This document shows positions 17,016-26,018 of a stretch of 64,000 nucleotides of DNA, piece by piece. Within the stretch, counting starts at the first letter, position 1. Each line of letters starts with the position of its first letter. The position numbers were made by a program, and so were the translations under genes. The stretch lies in contig JAFXVT010000022.1 of NCBI GenBank assembly GCA_017534835.1, forward strand, positions 1-64,000, written 5' to 3'. The notes below the pieces were generated by a model, which did no database searches, was not told the DNA's origin, and saw only the letters and a list, made by a program, of their open reading frames with translations. Source of the DNA: Ruminococcus sp. Its GTDB lineage: Bacteria; Bacillota; Clostridia; Oscillospirales; Ruminococcaceae.

Positions 17016-17044
17016 TTGCAAAACGTGAAAAAATGTAGTATAAT
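17016..17044 (+). promoter_or_regulatory. Promoter of YfhO-like gene
   Basis: TTGCAA (17016-17021) and TATAAT (17039-17044), 17-nt spacer. Confidence 0.8.
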
Positions 17045-17108
17045 ATTTAAGATATTATAATCGGGGAGTATGGCTATTGCTCCCTGAGAAATAAAAGGAG
17101 GAACAACA

Positions 17109-20100
17109 TTGGCTAAGACAAAGTCTGTCAGCAAGCCGCCGGCAAATGCGGTGAAATATCCCGTAAAGCCGCCGGAGTATGTGAAATTCAGATTCATTTA
17201 CGTCATCGCGGCATTCCTTATCCCTGCGCTTCTGACACTTCTCGCTTATGCGCTCTTCGGAGTTTATCCCTTCGGCGAACGCTCTGTGCTGACCCTCGAC
17301 CTGAACGGTCAGTACGTTTACTATTTTGAAAACATACGCGATGCCTTCTGGAGCGGAAGAAGTCCGCTATACAGCTGGGCACGAAATCTTTCGGGAGGCT
17401 ATCAGGGCGTTATAGGCTACTACCTCGCAAGCCCGTTCACCTTCATCGTCATACTTCTTCCGAGAAAGATGATAGTGGAAAGCCTTATGATAATGCAGCT
17501 CTGCAAGGTCGGAGCGTGCGGTGCTTCGTTCTGCATCTACGCACAGAAGTCAAAGAACGTAAAGCCCATCCCTTCTGTGCTGTTCGCGACGATGTATGCT
17601 CTTATGGCTTACGTTTCGATACAGCTCATCGACCCGATGTGGGTCGACGGACCTATCTTCCTGCCCCTGATAATCCTCGGTCTTGAGTACCTTGTCGATG
17701 ACGGCAGAAAGATAAACTTCATCATACCTACAGCGCTGATGTTCATTGCAAACTTCTACATCGGCTTTATGATAGCCATTTTCGTAGGTATCTATTTCGT
17801 TTACTACCTCTTCTTCGGAACAAAGAGAAAGTACGATCTGAAGGGGTATGCAACGGTCATCGGCAGAATGGCACTTGCTACAGGTGTTGTAATGCTGTGC
17901 AGCTATATTATGATAGTGCCGGTATACAATGCGCTCGCGCTTGGTAAGTTCGACTTCTCAAAGCCGGACTACAGCCTCCGCACGATGTTCAATCCGCTCG
18001 AGCTCCTCGCTACTTTCCTGCCGAACCAGTATTACTCCGTCAACGTTGACGAGGGCACAAGGATGTACGGCAGACCTGAGGTATACTGCGGCGTGCTCAG
18101 CTTCGTGCTCGCTCCGCTCTACTTCTTCAACAAGAATATCAAGAAGAACCGCAAGATAGGCTATGGTCTGCTGCTGTTCGTGATGTTCTTCAGTATGTGG
18201 ATAAAGCCTCTGAATATGATGTGGCACGGCGGTCAGGACCCGAACTGGCTCCCCTACAGATATTCGTTCCTCGTATCATTCATCGTTGTTTCGATGGCGG
18301 CAGAGACATTCTCCAACCTCGAGGGCTACAAGCTCAGCATCGGTCTTCCTGCCGGAGTATTCGGTGTGCTGGCTGCGCTGATATTCGTCTTTGACGCAGT
18401 TATGCCCAACTTCAACTACAACGAGGAGAGATACCAGTACGTTGCAAAGGTCCCCTACACCACTGATATGACCATCAACGGTCAGCAGGTAAAGCACCTC
18501 TGGCTCGGAACACTTGCTTTCGGTGCGGCACTTGCGGCGATATATCTCACCTTCGCTTACTTCTACAGCCACGCCAAGAACAAGAAGACACGAAACCTTA
18601 TCTCGCTCGGGCTTGCTGTTTTCGTTATCTTCGAGGCTGGCTATAACGTATACGACACTATCCTCAAGATAGACAAGGAGGTATACTACTCCTCCAAGAA
18701 GTCGTATGCGGCAATAATGGACGCTCCCAACGTTGCAAAGCAGCTCAGGGACTACGATGACGGCTTCTACCGCACCGAGAAGACCTTCTTCCGTAATGTA
18801 AACGATAATCAGGCTTACGGTTTCAAGGGCATCTCGCATTCAAGCTCGGTAATGAACACAAGAGCTATCAACTTCATTGAGACTCTCGGCTATACCACCA
18901 AGAGCTACGAGACAAGATACGACGGAAACACTCCCATTGCAGACTCCCTGCTCGGTATCAAGTATGTACTCAATGACCCTGCAAGGAACCACGCGGACGG
19001 CAAGTCTCTGCTCAGCCCTTACTATAACAAGGTATACACGAGCACATATAACAACGAGAACGGCGAGGCTACTCTCGAGGTATACGAGAACCCCGATGCG
19101 CTCCCGATAGGCTTTATGGCTGATGATGATATTCTCCGCCTCAGCTTCCTCGGAAACGACAACCCGTTCAACAGTATGAACAACTTCCTCAGCTCGCTCA
19201 CAGGCAATACTCCCGATTACACCGGTGCTCTCGAACCGAAGCAGTATTTCTGGCGCATAGCTGAGAATCCCGAGGTAGAGCTCAACGAGTGCTGGGAGTC
19301 CAACTACAACGGTCAGCACTGCTACAATGCGAATGCAGGCGCTGTTGACCCGACTGTAAGAGTCCACATCACAACTCAGAGCGACGACGCTCTCTATATG
19401 TTCCTCAAGTCGGACAACCCCAAGAAGTGCAACCTCTGGGTATCCTCCACCAAGAACGAGGACGGTCAGTTCGACGATTTCAAGGGCTTCGGTCAGTATT
19501 ACGACGGATATGATTACTCTATCGTGAACCTCGGTACATATCCTGCCGGAACTGAGCTTGAGATACGTATGACTATCCTTCAGCAGGACAAGACCGGAAA
19601 CAACGAGTACATTATGGTTAAGGACTACCAGTTCTACCATTTCGATTACAACGCTTTCCACGAGGATATACTCGCTCTCAAGGAGAGCCCGTTCAATCTT
19701 GACCTCGAAAAGACCAAGGATAATTACCTCTTCGGTACAGTCGATGCAAAGGCTGGTCAGCTCCTCTACACATCTATCCCCTACGAGCCGGGCTGGACTA
19801 TCAAGGTCGACGGCAAGAAGCTCAAGGAGAAATTCACCGAGACTATCAACGATAACGGCGCAAGCATCATGGTGAACGATACAGCCGGCGAGACCGGCGA
19901 GTACGTTGTGCTCAACGCTCTCATCGGTCTGAGGCTGCCTGAGGGTCACCACACTATCACGATGAAGTATTCGCCTCCCGGATTCAGGACAGGCGTTGTG
20001 TTCCTCTTCTTAGGTATCGCTGCTTGTATCCTGTTCTTCATCACTGACAGAAAGAACAACATCATTATGGTGCAGGAGCGCGCGAACCGTGAGATGCGAA

Positions 20101-20486
20101 GAAAGGGGATCGATCCCGCTGAGGCAGATGCACAGTCCGTTCCGGTATCAAAGATAATCAAGTCCAAGGGCGCGGTTGCCGAGAAGGTATACAAGTCCGA
20201 GGAGGAGAAGAAGAAGGAAGCTGCCGCAAAGAAGCAGGTGAAGCTCGAAAAGGCTGCGGAGAAGGCAGAGGAGGCGGTTGAAGAAGCTGCTGAAAATGTC
20301 ACAGATGCAGTTGAGGAGGCTGAGGACGCGGTATCGGACGCTGTCGGGACAGCAGAGGATGTCGCAGAGGAAGCTGCTGATGAAGTGAAGGAGACCGCTG
20401 AAAAGGCTGCTGAAACAGTCAGAAAGGCTGCTCCCGCACAGAACAGACCCAAGAAAAAGAAAAAGGGCGGCAAAAAGAATAAGTAA
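17109..20486 (+). CDS. YfhO-like multi-pass membrane glycosyltransferase, TTG start
   Basis: A 1,125-residue membrane protein of the YfhO family (GT-C-like fold), thought to modify surface polymers such as lipoteichoic acid with sugars from lipid carriers. A short cytosolic N-terminus is followed by about a dozen membrane helices, with the conserved extracytosolic LTLDLNGQYVYYFENIRD and a large extracellular domain (about 500-950). One last helix precedes a cytosolic tail of about 110 residues. The tail is unusual: Ala/Glu/Lys heptad-like repeats ending in KKKKKGGKKNK. The start codon is TTG with a strong AGGAGG site upstream; no ATG fits. It is a monocistronic unit. Confidence 0.88.
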   Translation: MAKTKSVSKPPANAVKYPVKPPEYVKFRFIYVIAAFLIPALLTLLAYALFGVYPFGERSVLTLDLNGQYVYYFENIRDAFWSGRSPLYSWARNLSGGYQGVIGYYLASPFTFIVILLPRKMIVESLMIMQLCKVGACGASFCIYAQKSKNVKPIPSVLFATMYALMAYVSIQLIDPMWVDGPIFLPLIILGLEYLVDDGRKINFIIPTALMFIANFYIGFMIAIFVGIYFVYYLFFGTKRKYDLKGYATVIGRMALATGVVMLCSYIMIVPVYNALALGKFDFSKPDYSLRTMFNPLELLATFLPNQYYSVNVDEGTRMYGRPEVYCGVLSFVLAPLYFFNKNIKKNRKIGYGLLLFVMFFSMWIKPLNMMWHGGQDPNWLPYRYSFLVSFIVVSMAAETFSNLEGYKLSIGLPAGVFGVLAALIFVFDAVMPNFNYNEERYQYVAKVPYTTDMTINGQQVKHLWLGTLAFGAALAAIYLTFAYFYSHAKNKKTRNLISLGLAVFVIFEAGYNVYDTILKIDKEVYYSSKKSYAAIMDAPNVAKQLRDYDDGFYRTEKTFFRNVNDNQAYGFKGISHSSSVMNTRAINFIETLGYTTKSYETRYDGNTPIADSLLGIKYVLNDPARNHADGKSLLSPYYNKVYTSTYNNENGEATLEVYENPDALPIGFMADDDILRLSFLGNDNPFNSMNNFLSSLTGNTPDYTGALEPKQYFWRIAENPEVELNECWESNYNGQHCYNANAGAVDPTVRVHITTQSDDALYMFLKSDNPKKCNLWVSSTKNEDGQFDDFKGFGQYYDGYDYSIVNLGTYPAGTELEIRMTILQQDKTGNNEYIMVKDYQFYHFDYNAFHEDILALKESPFNLDLEKTKDNYLFGTVDAKAGQLLYTSIPYEPGWTIKVDGKKLKEKFTETINDNGASIMVNDTAGETGEYVVLNALIGLRLPEGHHTITMKYSPPGFRTGVVFLFLGIAACILFFITDRKNNIIMVQERANREMRRKGIDPAEADAQSVPVSKIIKSKGAVAEKVYKSEEEKKKEAAAKKQVKLEKAAEKAEEAVEEAAENVTDAVEEAEDAVSDAVGTAEDVAEEAADEVKETAEKAAETVRKAAPAQNRPKKKKKGGKKNK

Positions 20487-20489
20487 CTG

Positions 20490-20526
20490 AAAGATCCCTG
20501 TACGATGATTCGTACAGGGATCTTTT
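20490..20526 (+). terminator. Terminator of YfhO-like gene
   Basis: A perfect 15-bp inverted repeat (20490-20504 with 20511-20525) ending in CTTTT. Confidence 0.9.
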
Positions 20527-20568
20527 GCTGCAAGGCTTTCCGGAACGAAGGTATATCGCCGCGCACCC

Positions 20569-20597
20569 TTGCTATTTAAACTACTATATGGTATAAT
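20569..20597 (+). promoter_or_regulatory. Promoter of birA
   Basis: TTGCTA (20569-20574) and TATAAT (20592-20597), 17-nt spacer. Confidence 0.8.
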
Positions 20598-20639
20598 AGA
20601 AGCGGTTCACCAATATTTACTGATAGGCAGGTATTTATC

Positions 20640-21623
20640 ATGAACGTGAAGGACTCTCTCTTGAAGGCTTTTGCTCAGGCAGGAAGGAATTATATCTCGG
20701 GCTCGGCTCTCGCAGAGCAGCTCGGAGTAAGCCGGAATGCCGTGTGGAAGGCTGTGAAGGCTCTCGAAAGCGAGGGCTACATCATTGATTCAGTGACAGC
20801 AAAGGGCTACAGGCTCTCCGAGCAGAGCAATCACCTCTCTGCTCAGCTCATATCCGAAAAGCTCGATACCTCGCTCCTCGGAAGCAGGATAATCGTCCTT
20901 GATGAGGTCGATTCCACCAACAACTACGCCAAGGCTCTGACCACCTCGGACGCCGTCAACGGCGCTGTTGTCATCGCCGACAGGCAGACTGCCGGAAAGG
21001 GCAGAATGGGCAGAAGCTTTATCTCGCCTTCCGGAAAGGGACTGTATATGAGCGTTGTACTCCACCCTGAATTCAGTATGAACACGGCTCCGCTCATCAC
21101 ATCAGCTGCCGCAGTAGCTACAGCAGAGGCTATAGAATCGCTGTGCAAGGCGGACGTGAAGATAAAATGGGTGAATGACCTCTATATCAACGGACGAAAG
21201 ATAGTAGGCATCCTCACCGAGGCTTCAGTCGATATGGAGATGCGTTCGCTCGATATTGCCGTTATCGGTATCGGTATAAATGTCCGCAGGGTCGGGGACA
21301 GCTTCGATGAGGAGCTTGCCGCGCGCGCAACGTCCATCGAGGACGAGACCGGTATCGCTCTCGACAGGAACGAGCTCTGCGCCGCTGTGATAAACCACCT
21401 CGATGCATACCTCGGGAAGATCGAGAACAGGGAATATCTCCGCGAGTACCGCCGCCGTGAAATGCTCACCGGCAATATGATAACAGCCAATGTCGGCAAT
21501 GAAACTATCACCGGCAAAGCCGTCGGTATCGACCGCAATGCAAATCTTATGGTCGAAATGGAGAATGGGATCGTTCACAGCCTTTCCTCAGGTGAAGCGA
21601 ACCTCTGCCGCATAGTAAAATAA
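20640..21623 (+). CDS. birA: Biotin--protein ligase / biotin operon repressor
   Basis: A 327-residue bifunctional BirA. An N-terminal winged helix (1-60, GSALAEQLGVSRNAVWKAVK) makes it the repressor type. The catalytic domain carries the biotinyl-AMP loop GKGRMGR (119-125) and KWVND (176-180), and a C-terminal SH3-like domain follows from about 280. It activates biotin with ATP and attaches it to carboxylase carrier proteins, and it should repress biotin uptake or synthesis genes elsewhere. No such gene is in the window. The ribosome binding site is weak. Confidence 0.96.
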   Translation: MNVKDSLLKAFAQAGRNYISGSALAEQLGVSRNAVWKAVKALESEGYIIDSVTAKGYRLSEQSNHLSAQLISEKLDTSLLGSRIIVLDEVDSTNNYAKALTTSDAVNGAVVIADRQTAGKGRMGRSFISPSGKGLYMSVVLHPEFSMNTAPLITSAAAVATAEAIESLCKADVKIKWVNDLYINGRKIVGILTEASVDMEMRSLDIAVIGIGINVRRVGDSFDEELAARATSIEDETGIALDRNELCAAVINHLDAYLGKIENREYLREYRRREMLTGNMITANVGNETITGKAVGIDRNANLMVEMENGIVHSLSSGEANLCRIVK

Positions 21624-21692
21624 AACGGATCGCTCGACAGTATGCTTTCCTTCACGGAAACAGCCGGCTGCCGGGTCTGAGACAACGATTTC

Positions 21693-21723
21693 GGGGGAGA
21701 CCTTTCTCAGGAAGGTCTCCCCC
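21693..21723 (+). terminator. Terminator of birA
   Basis: GGGGGAGACCTT (21693-21704) pairs with AAGGTCTCCCCC (21712-21723), followed by GTATCTTT. The tail is only moderately T-rich. Confidence 0.65.
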
Positions 21724-21749
21724 GTATCTTTCGTATAAAGCTCCTGAAA

Positions 21750-21783
21750 TGCTGCAAATGTCAGTACACTGACGGGTGCAGCA
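21750..21783 (-). terminator. Terminator of small helical protein gene
   Basis: TGCTGCA/TGCAGCA arms (21750-21756 and 21777-21783) with an inner GTCAG/CTGAC stem; read on the minus strand the stem is followed by TTTCAGG. It lies just past the stop at 21794. Confidence 0.6.
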
Positions 21784-21793
21784 CTTATTATTC

Positions 21794-22018
21794 TCAGCCC
21801 TTGAGCTTGTCGATGATACCGCTGATCTTTCCGCCGATACCGTCAGCAGTGATCTTTGCCTTTACGCCGTCAACTACCTTGTTGATCTGGTCGTCGGGAA
21901 GGTCAACGCCGATGACGCCTTCAACAGCCTTTACGGGATCGTCCTTGAACTTGTCTGCGAAGTCCTTGTCGTTCTTTACCTTGTTTACGAGTTCCTCGAT
22001 TTTTGCTTTGATATCCAT
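21794..22018 (-). CDS. Small helical protein, leader-peptide-like
   Basis: A 74-residue acidic/basic helical protein. The stretch FADKFKDDPVKAVEGVIGVDLPDD resembles the helical leader fold of the NHLP/Nif11 type (F-x-L/F...DP-x-x-A-hydrophobic...GV-x-LP), and a Gly-Gly (DGIGGKISG) lies about 11 residues from the end, where leader cleavage would occur. No lanthipeptide or other maturation enzyme is nearby, so this may be only fold similarity; single genes of this type may be ordinary conserved proteins in clostridia. Start 22018 is fixed by the promoter, which lies so close that the longer frame (22072) would begin before the transcript. Confidence 0.7.
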   Translation of the reverse strand: MDIKAKIEELVNKVKNDKDFADKFKDDPVKAVEGVIGVDLPDDQINKVVDGVKAKITADGIGGKISGIIDKLKG

Positions 22019-22053
22019 AACGGAGTACCTTCTTTCATAAATATTATACTTAT

Positions 22054-22082
22054 ATGATACCACAGCTCTCACAAAAAATCAA
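22054..22082 (-). promoter_or_regulatory. Promoter of small helical protein gene
   Basis: TTGATT (22077-22082) and TATCAT (22054-22059) on the minus strand, 17-nt spacer. Confidence 0.65.
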
Positions 22083-22122
22083 GAGCTGCGGCGATTTTTT
22101 TGTAGATTCTCTCAGAAGGTCG

Positions 22123-22611
22123 TCATTTTGTGCGTTCCCTCTCGAACAGGAGCACCGGGTAGCCTTCGTAGTACGGCTTGACTATCTCGGGGTGAGCGTC
22201 GGCGTAGGCGAAGATCGTGTCCGCGAGACCCTCCTGTAAGAATCCGACGAGCTGCGAGAGCGGACGTTCATACAGCTCGGGGCAGATAGAAGCTATCGCG
22301 ATAGCGCGTCTTCCGCCTATCTCCATTATTCTGTACGGCCATATCCGGCAGTCGAACGGCTTATCATTGCCGAGCATACAGCCTGTCGGCGTCAGAGCCG
22401 GGCAGGTGAAAAGTCCGTCATCGCCGAATTCCGTGACCCTTGAGATAAAGCCGCCGTCCTTGCTGACGAACTGCGCATCGGGCTTGACATCGCGGATACG
22501 CTCGCAGGTCTCCGCCGTGAAGACCGGAGTCTCCCACACGTCATATCTGTCAAAAACGCAGCACAGCCGGCAGGCTGCACAGCTCTCACCTTTCAATATC
22601 TTTTTCAGCAA
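22123..22611 (-). CDS. YkgJ-type cysteine-cluster protein, TTG start
   Basis: A 162-residue protein with a CAACRLCC cluster (about 11-18) and later CPALTPTGCMLGNDKPFDCRIWP, the pattern of the YkgJ/Fe-S-or-zinc chelating family (C-x2-C-x2-CC...C...C...C-R-x-W/Y-P). The family's function is not known with certainty. The start is TTG at 22611, preceded by an excellent AAGGAGG 9 nt upstream, inside the end of the glycosyltransferase gene it overlaps by 26 nt. The two are clearly translationally coupled. Confidence 0.85.
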   Translation of the reverse strand: MLKKILKGESCAACRLCCVFDRYDVWETPVFTAETCERIRDVKPDAQFVSKDGGFISRVTEFGDDGLFTCPALTPTGCMLGNDKPFDCRIWPYRIMEIGGRRAIAIASICPELYERPLSQLVGFLQEGLADTIFAYADAHPEIVKPYYEGYPVLLFERERTK

Positions 22612-23581
22612 TGCTGTTTCCTCCTTCGCCGGAGCTGTTGATGAATTCCGCCACGATGAACCTCGGGCGCTGCTTTACCTCGGCGTATATCTTGCCGATG
22701 TATTCGCCGATTATACCCAGTGCGAGCAGCTGCATACCGCCGATGAACCATATCGAGCACATCGTGCTTGACCAGCCGAGCTCCGAGTGACCGATGATCT
22801 TCACCACGAAAGCCCATATTATTGCCGCCGCACTTATCAGCGACATCAGAAAGCCGGCGCCGGTGATGAGCTTGAGCGGCTTCGTGCTGAACGAGGTTAT
22901 GCCGTTGACGGCAAAAGCGAGCATCTTTTTCAGCGGATACTTGCTCTTTCCGGCAAATCGCTCGTGGCGCTCGTAGTAGACCTTGCAGCTTTGGAATCCG
23001 ATGAGCGGCACAAGTCCGCGCAGGAAGAGGTTCACCTCGCGGAAGCCTGCGAGCTCTTTCAGCACACGGCTGCTCATAAGGCGGTAATCCGCATGGTCGT
23101 ACACAATGTCTGCGCCCATCAGCTTCATAAACCTGTAGAAGCTCCGCGCGGTGAAGCGCTTGAAGAAGGTATCGGTCTTTCTGGCGCTCCGGACGCCGTA
23201 AACGACGTGATTGCCCTCGTAATACTTCACGAGCATCTCATCTATCGCATTTATATCGTCCTGTAGGTCTGCGTCCATAGTTATCGACACATCACAGATG
23301 TCCTTAACGGTCATAAGTCCGGCGAGCACAGCGTTCTGGTGACCGCTGTTGTGGGCGAGGTCAATGCCGGAGAAGAGCCCGGGCTCGGTGCGGTGGAGCT
23401 CCTGTATAATGCGCCATGTAGCGTCCTTTGAGCCGTCGTTCACGAATACGACTCTGCTGCCGGCAGCTATCAGCTTTCTTTCAGCGAGCGAGGCGAACTT
23501 CTCACGCAGACGCTTTGCCGTCTCTGGCAGCACCTCCTCCTCGTTGTAGCAGGGGATTATCATATATAGTATATCAGCCAT
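22586..23581 (-). CDS. GtrB-like family 2 glycosyltransferase
   Basis: A 331-residue membrane glycosyltransferase of the DPM1/GtrB branch. The GT2 fold opens with YMIIPCYNEEEVLPET, has VNDGSKD (48-54) and the metal-binding DAD (103-105) followed by LQDD, and ends with two membrane helices (about 235-262 and 275-300). Such enzymes transfer a sugar from a nucleotide donor to undecaprenyl phosphate; the product is used by flippases and GT-C transferases. The YfhO-like protein at 17.1 kb is a candidate user, though it is not linked in an operon. It is the first gene of a two-gene unit. Confidence 0.92.
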   Translation of the reverse strand: MADILYMIIPCYNEEEVLPETAKRLREKFASLAERKLIAAGSRVVFVNDGSKDATWRIIQELHRTEPGLFSGIDLAHNSGHQNAVLAGLMTVKDICDVSITMDADLQDDINAIDEMLVKYYEGNHVVYGVRSARKTDTFFKRFTARSFYRFMKLMGADIVYDHADYRLMSSRVLKELAGFREVNLFLRGLVPLIGFQSCKVYYERHERFAGKSKYPLKKMLAFAVNGITSFSTKPLKLITGAGFLMSLISAAAIIWAFVVKIIGHSELGWSSTMCSIWFIGGMQLLALGIIGEYIGKIYAEVKQRPRFIVAEFINSSGEGGNSIAEKDIER

Positions 23582-23614
23582 CGTTATCCCTCTTTTCTGA
23601 ACATTCTCCTGATA

Positions 23615-23643
23615 ATTCTATCACGTTCCGGCAGATTAGTCAA
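23615..23643 (-). promoter_or_regulatory. Promoter of GtrB-like gene
   Basis: TTGACT (23638-23643) and TAGAAT (23615-23620) on the minus strand, 17-nt spacer. Its -35 is 4 nt from the -35 of the divergent promoter at 23648. Confidence 0.65.
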
Positions 23644-23647
23644 GCAC

Positions 23648-23676
23648 TTGACAATCAGGGGCATATGGGGTAAAAT
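23648..23676 (+). promoter_or_regulatory. Promoter of CPBP protease gene
   Basis: TTGACA (23648-23653) and TAAAAT (23671-23676), 17-nt spacer, back-to-back with the promoter of the GtrB-like gene. Confidence 0.8.
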
Positions 23677-23705
23677 TGAGATATACTTTCATAAGGAGGC
23701 GCACT

Positions 23706-24668
23706 ATGCCCGAGCTGAAGCCGAAAATGTTCAAGGAATCGGAAAAATCGAATGTATCCGAAAACCTCATAGTAAATATATTCACATTCATCGTAGTTAT
23801 GGCGATAATACTCATCGCGGAATCCGTGATCCCGTGGATAATGGCAAGAGACGCGATATACGCGCGGCTCGGCGAGCTGAAGGACGCCGGCAGCGAGCTC
23901 AGCTTTGACACTATACGCCGTGTTACAACGGAGATCTCGATGCAGTCGAATGTGTTCATCGTTATGCTGTTCTGTACGGTATTCGGCACGCTCATCGCTG
24001 TTCTGTACTGCCGTTACGCAGAGGCGCGTCCGCTGCGCTCAATGGGCTTCGCAAAGCCGAAAGCCGGTCTGCACTATCTTCAGGGCGTCCTCGTCGGAGC
24101 AGTTATGATGTCGGTGATAGCGCTCGGCTCGGTCATCTTCCGCGCAAGCAATATCTCGCTTTGCAGCAGCATCAAGCCCCTCACGGTACTTCTTACGCTT
24201 TTCGGCTTCCTGTTGCAGGGAATGAGCGAGGAGGTCATCTTCCGCGGCTATCTTATGAACACCATCGCCGGGAGACATCACCCCTTCATCGCGATAGGTG
24301 TGAGCGCGGTCGCATTCAGTCTTGCACACGTGCTCAATCCCGGATTCGGTCCGCTCGTATTCTTCAACCTTGCGATGTTCGGCGTATTCGCGTCGCTGTA
24401 TATGATAGTTTTCGACGATATTTGGGGAGTCTGCGCGATACACTCGGTCTGGAACTTCTTACAGGGAAGCTTCTACGGGATAAGCGTAAGCGGCTCCGGA
24501 CAGGCAGAATCCATCTTCCGCACAACTCCGAACACCTCATCGAAGCTCCTCACGGGCGGTGATTTCGGTATCGAGGGGAGCATATTCACAACTGTTGTTC
24601 TCGCGGCAGGGACAGCGCTTCTGTGGCTGAAGCTTACAAAGGCATCGGCTGCCGAAAAGTCAGAATAA
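23706..24668 (+). CDS. CPBP-family intramembrane metalloprotease
   Basis: A 320-residue multi-pass membrane protein (about seven helices) of the CPBP/Abi family, homologous to eukaryotic CAAX protease Rce1. The motifs are intact: EEVIFR (175-180), FSLAH (204-208) and HSVWN (246-250). In bacteria such proteins act in bacteriocin immunity or surface-protein processing; the substrate here is unknown. AAGGAGG precedes the ATG at 23706, so the longer frame from 23676 is rejected. A second member of the same subfamily, sharing the C-terminal GG-x-x-GIE-x-S motif, lies at 57.4-58.4 kb. Confidence 0.9.
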   Translation: MPELKPKMFKESEKSNVSENLIVNIFTFIVVMAIILIAESVIPWIMARDAIYARLGELKDAGSELSFDTIRRVTTEISMQSNVFIVMLFCTVFGTLIAVLYCRYAEARPLRSMGFAKPKAGLHYLQGVLVGAVMMSVIALGSVIFRASNISLCSSIKPLTVLLTLFGFLLQGMSEEVIFRGYLMNTIAGRHHPFIAIGVSAVAFSLAHVLNPGFGPLVFFNLAMFGVFASLYMIVFDDIWGVCAIHSVWNFLQGSFYGISVSGSGQAESIFRTTPNTSSKLLTGGDFGIEGSIFTTVVLAAGTALLWLKLTKASAAEKSE

Positions 24669-24676
24669 CGACAAAA

Positions 24677-24699
24677 GGGACACCATTTTATGGTGTCCC
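24677..24699. terminator. Bidirectional terminator between CPBP and CNNM genes
   Basis: GGGACACCAT (24677-24686) pairs with ATGGTGTCCC (24690-24699). The stem overlaps the last codons of the convergent CNNM gene and is followed by TTTTGTC on the minus strand. Confidence 0.8.
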
Positions 24700-25959
24700 T
24701 GTATTTGTTTCCGGAGCCTCCTCCGGGAGCAGTTCTATCACGACCTTTTCCACGTTCTGCTCGCTGACCTCCGCTGCCGTGAGCCTGAAACCGCCCGAGA
24801 CAGTGCTCTCGCCGGCTTCGGGGATATGCTCGAGCAGGTCTGTTATCCAGCCGCCGACTGTCGTATATTCGGTCATTATCATATCCTCGTCCAGCCCGAG
24901 AGTCTCGAGCAGGTCGCTGATGTTCGTGTCGCCGGCGCATTCGTATCTGTTCTCGCCGAGCTTTACTATGTTCGTGATTATCTCATCGTCTTCATCGTAT
25001 ATCTCGCCGACGAGCTCTTCGATGATGTCCTCGAGGGTGATCATTCCCTTTGTTCCGCCGTACTGGTCGGTGACGATGGCGAGGTGTACCTTCGAGCGCT
25101 GCATCGAGCGCATAGCCTCGCTTATTAGTTTGGTATCGGCGATGTGAGGCACTTCCTGCAATATCGTGCGTATGTCGCTGCCGCCCTCTGTGAGCATCTT
25201 GAAAAACGCTTTGTTCGTGATGATGCCGACGATGTTGTCGAGGCTCTTTTCATACACCGGCAGACGCGAATACATCTCGCGGCTGAACGTGTCCTTTATC
25301 TCATCAATAGTGGAGCTGACATCGACACCTATCATCTTCACGCGCGGTATGAGTATCTCATCGACTGATATTTCGTCGAATTCGAGAGCGCTCTTGACGA
25401 GCTCGCTCTCCTGTTCCTCGATGACGCCCTCTTCCTCGATCTCGTCTATCATATATTTCAGCTCGTCCTCGGTGACGGTCGGAGCAGCGTCCTCCTTGCC
25501 CGAAAACAGCGACGAGAGCTTGTTGAGTGTCCACACGCACGGTCTGAGCACCGTTATGAGCACCCACAGCGGCGATGCGAATGCGAGCGATATTTTCTCG
25601 GCATTCCTCTTCGCGTATGACTTCGGCAGAACCTCGCAGAATACCAGCACCAGAACCGTTATCACAGCCGTTGAGATGCCTGCGCCCTTGCTTCCGAATA
25701 TGCTCACGAAGATGAGCGTGCTCACCGACGAAGCTGCTATGTTCACGATGTTGTTGCCGATGAGCACCGCAGTCAGCACATCGTCAAAGCGGTTCGCGAG
25801 CTTCAGCGCCTTTGCAGCTTTTTTATTTCCCTGCGACTCATAGTTCTTCAGCCGCAGCTTGTTCACACTGGAATATGCCGTCTCCGTGCCCGAAAACAGT
25901 GCCGAAAACACCATCATCGCGAGCACGAGCGCCACCTTCCATATATAAGATCTTTCCAT
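24688..25959 (-). CDS. CNNM/HlyC-CorC family transporter
   Basis: A 423-residue membrane protein. Its order is a DUF21 transmembrane domain (1-190, opening with ALFSGTETAYSSVNKLRL), a CBS pair (about 205-325, with LPVYEKSLDNIVGIITNK and GTKGMITLEDIIEELVGEI) and a C-terminal CorC/HlyC domain (about 340-415). Members handle magnesium or cobalt efflux; the older name is hemolysin C. The start at 25959 is chosen because AAAGG lies 6 nt upstream; in-frame ATGs at 25965 and 25977 overlap that site. Confidence 0.9.
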   Translation of the reverse strand: MERSYIWKVALVLAMMVFSALFSGTETAYSSVNKLRLKNYESQGNKKAAKALKLANRFDDVLTAVLIGNNIVNIAASSVSTLIFVSIFGSKGAGISTAVITVLVLVFCEVLPKSYAKRNAEKISLAFASPLWVLITVLRPCVWTLNKLSSLFSGKEDAAPTVTEDELKYMIDEIEEEGVIEEQESELVKSALEFDEISVDEILIPRVKMIGVDVSSTIDEIKDTFSREMYSRLPVYEKSLDNIVGIITNKAFFKMLTEGGSDIRTILQEVPHIADTKLISEAMRSMQRSKVHLAIVTDQYGGTKGMITLEDIIEELVGEIYDEDDEIITNIVKLGENRYECAGDTNISDLLETLGLDEDMIMTEYTTVGGWITDLLEHIPEAGESTVSGGFRLTAAEVSEQNVEKVVIELLPEEAPETNTGTP

Positions 25960-25989
25960 ATTCATCCTTTCTGTCATACAGACACGATT

Positions 25990-26018
25990 ATTCTACCACA
26001 TTTCTGCACATAATGCAA
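25990..26018 (-). promoter_or_regulatory. Promoter of CNNM gene
   Basis: TTGCAT (26013-26018) and TAGAAT (25990-25995) on the minus strand, 17-nt spacer. Confidence 0.6.

Noticed and set aside
18840..19952. 370-codon minus-strand ORF inside the YfhO-like gene
   Set aside because: Antisense shadow; the plus strand encodes a continuous membrane protein with conserved motifs and the shadow has no start signals.
21794..22018. Bacteriocin precursor gene cluster
   Set aside because: The leader-like fold and Gly-Gly are suggestive, but no maturation enzyme, transporter or immunity gene lies beside it.
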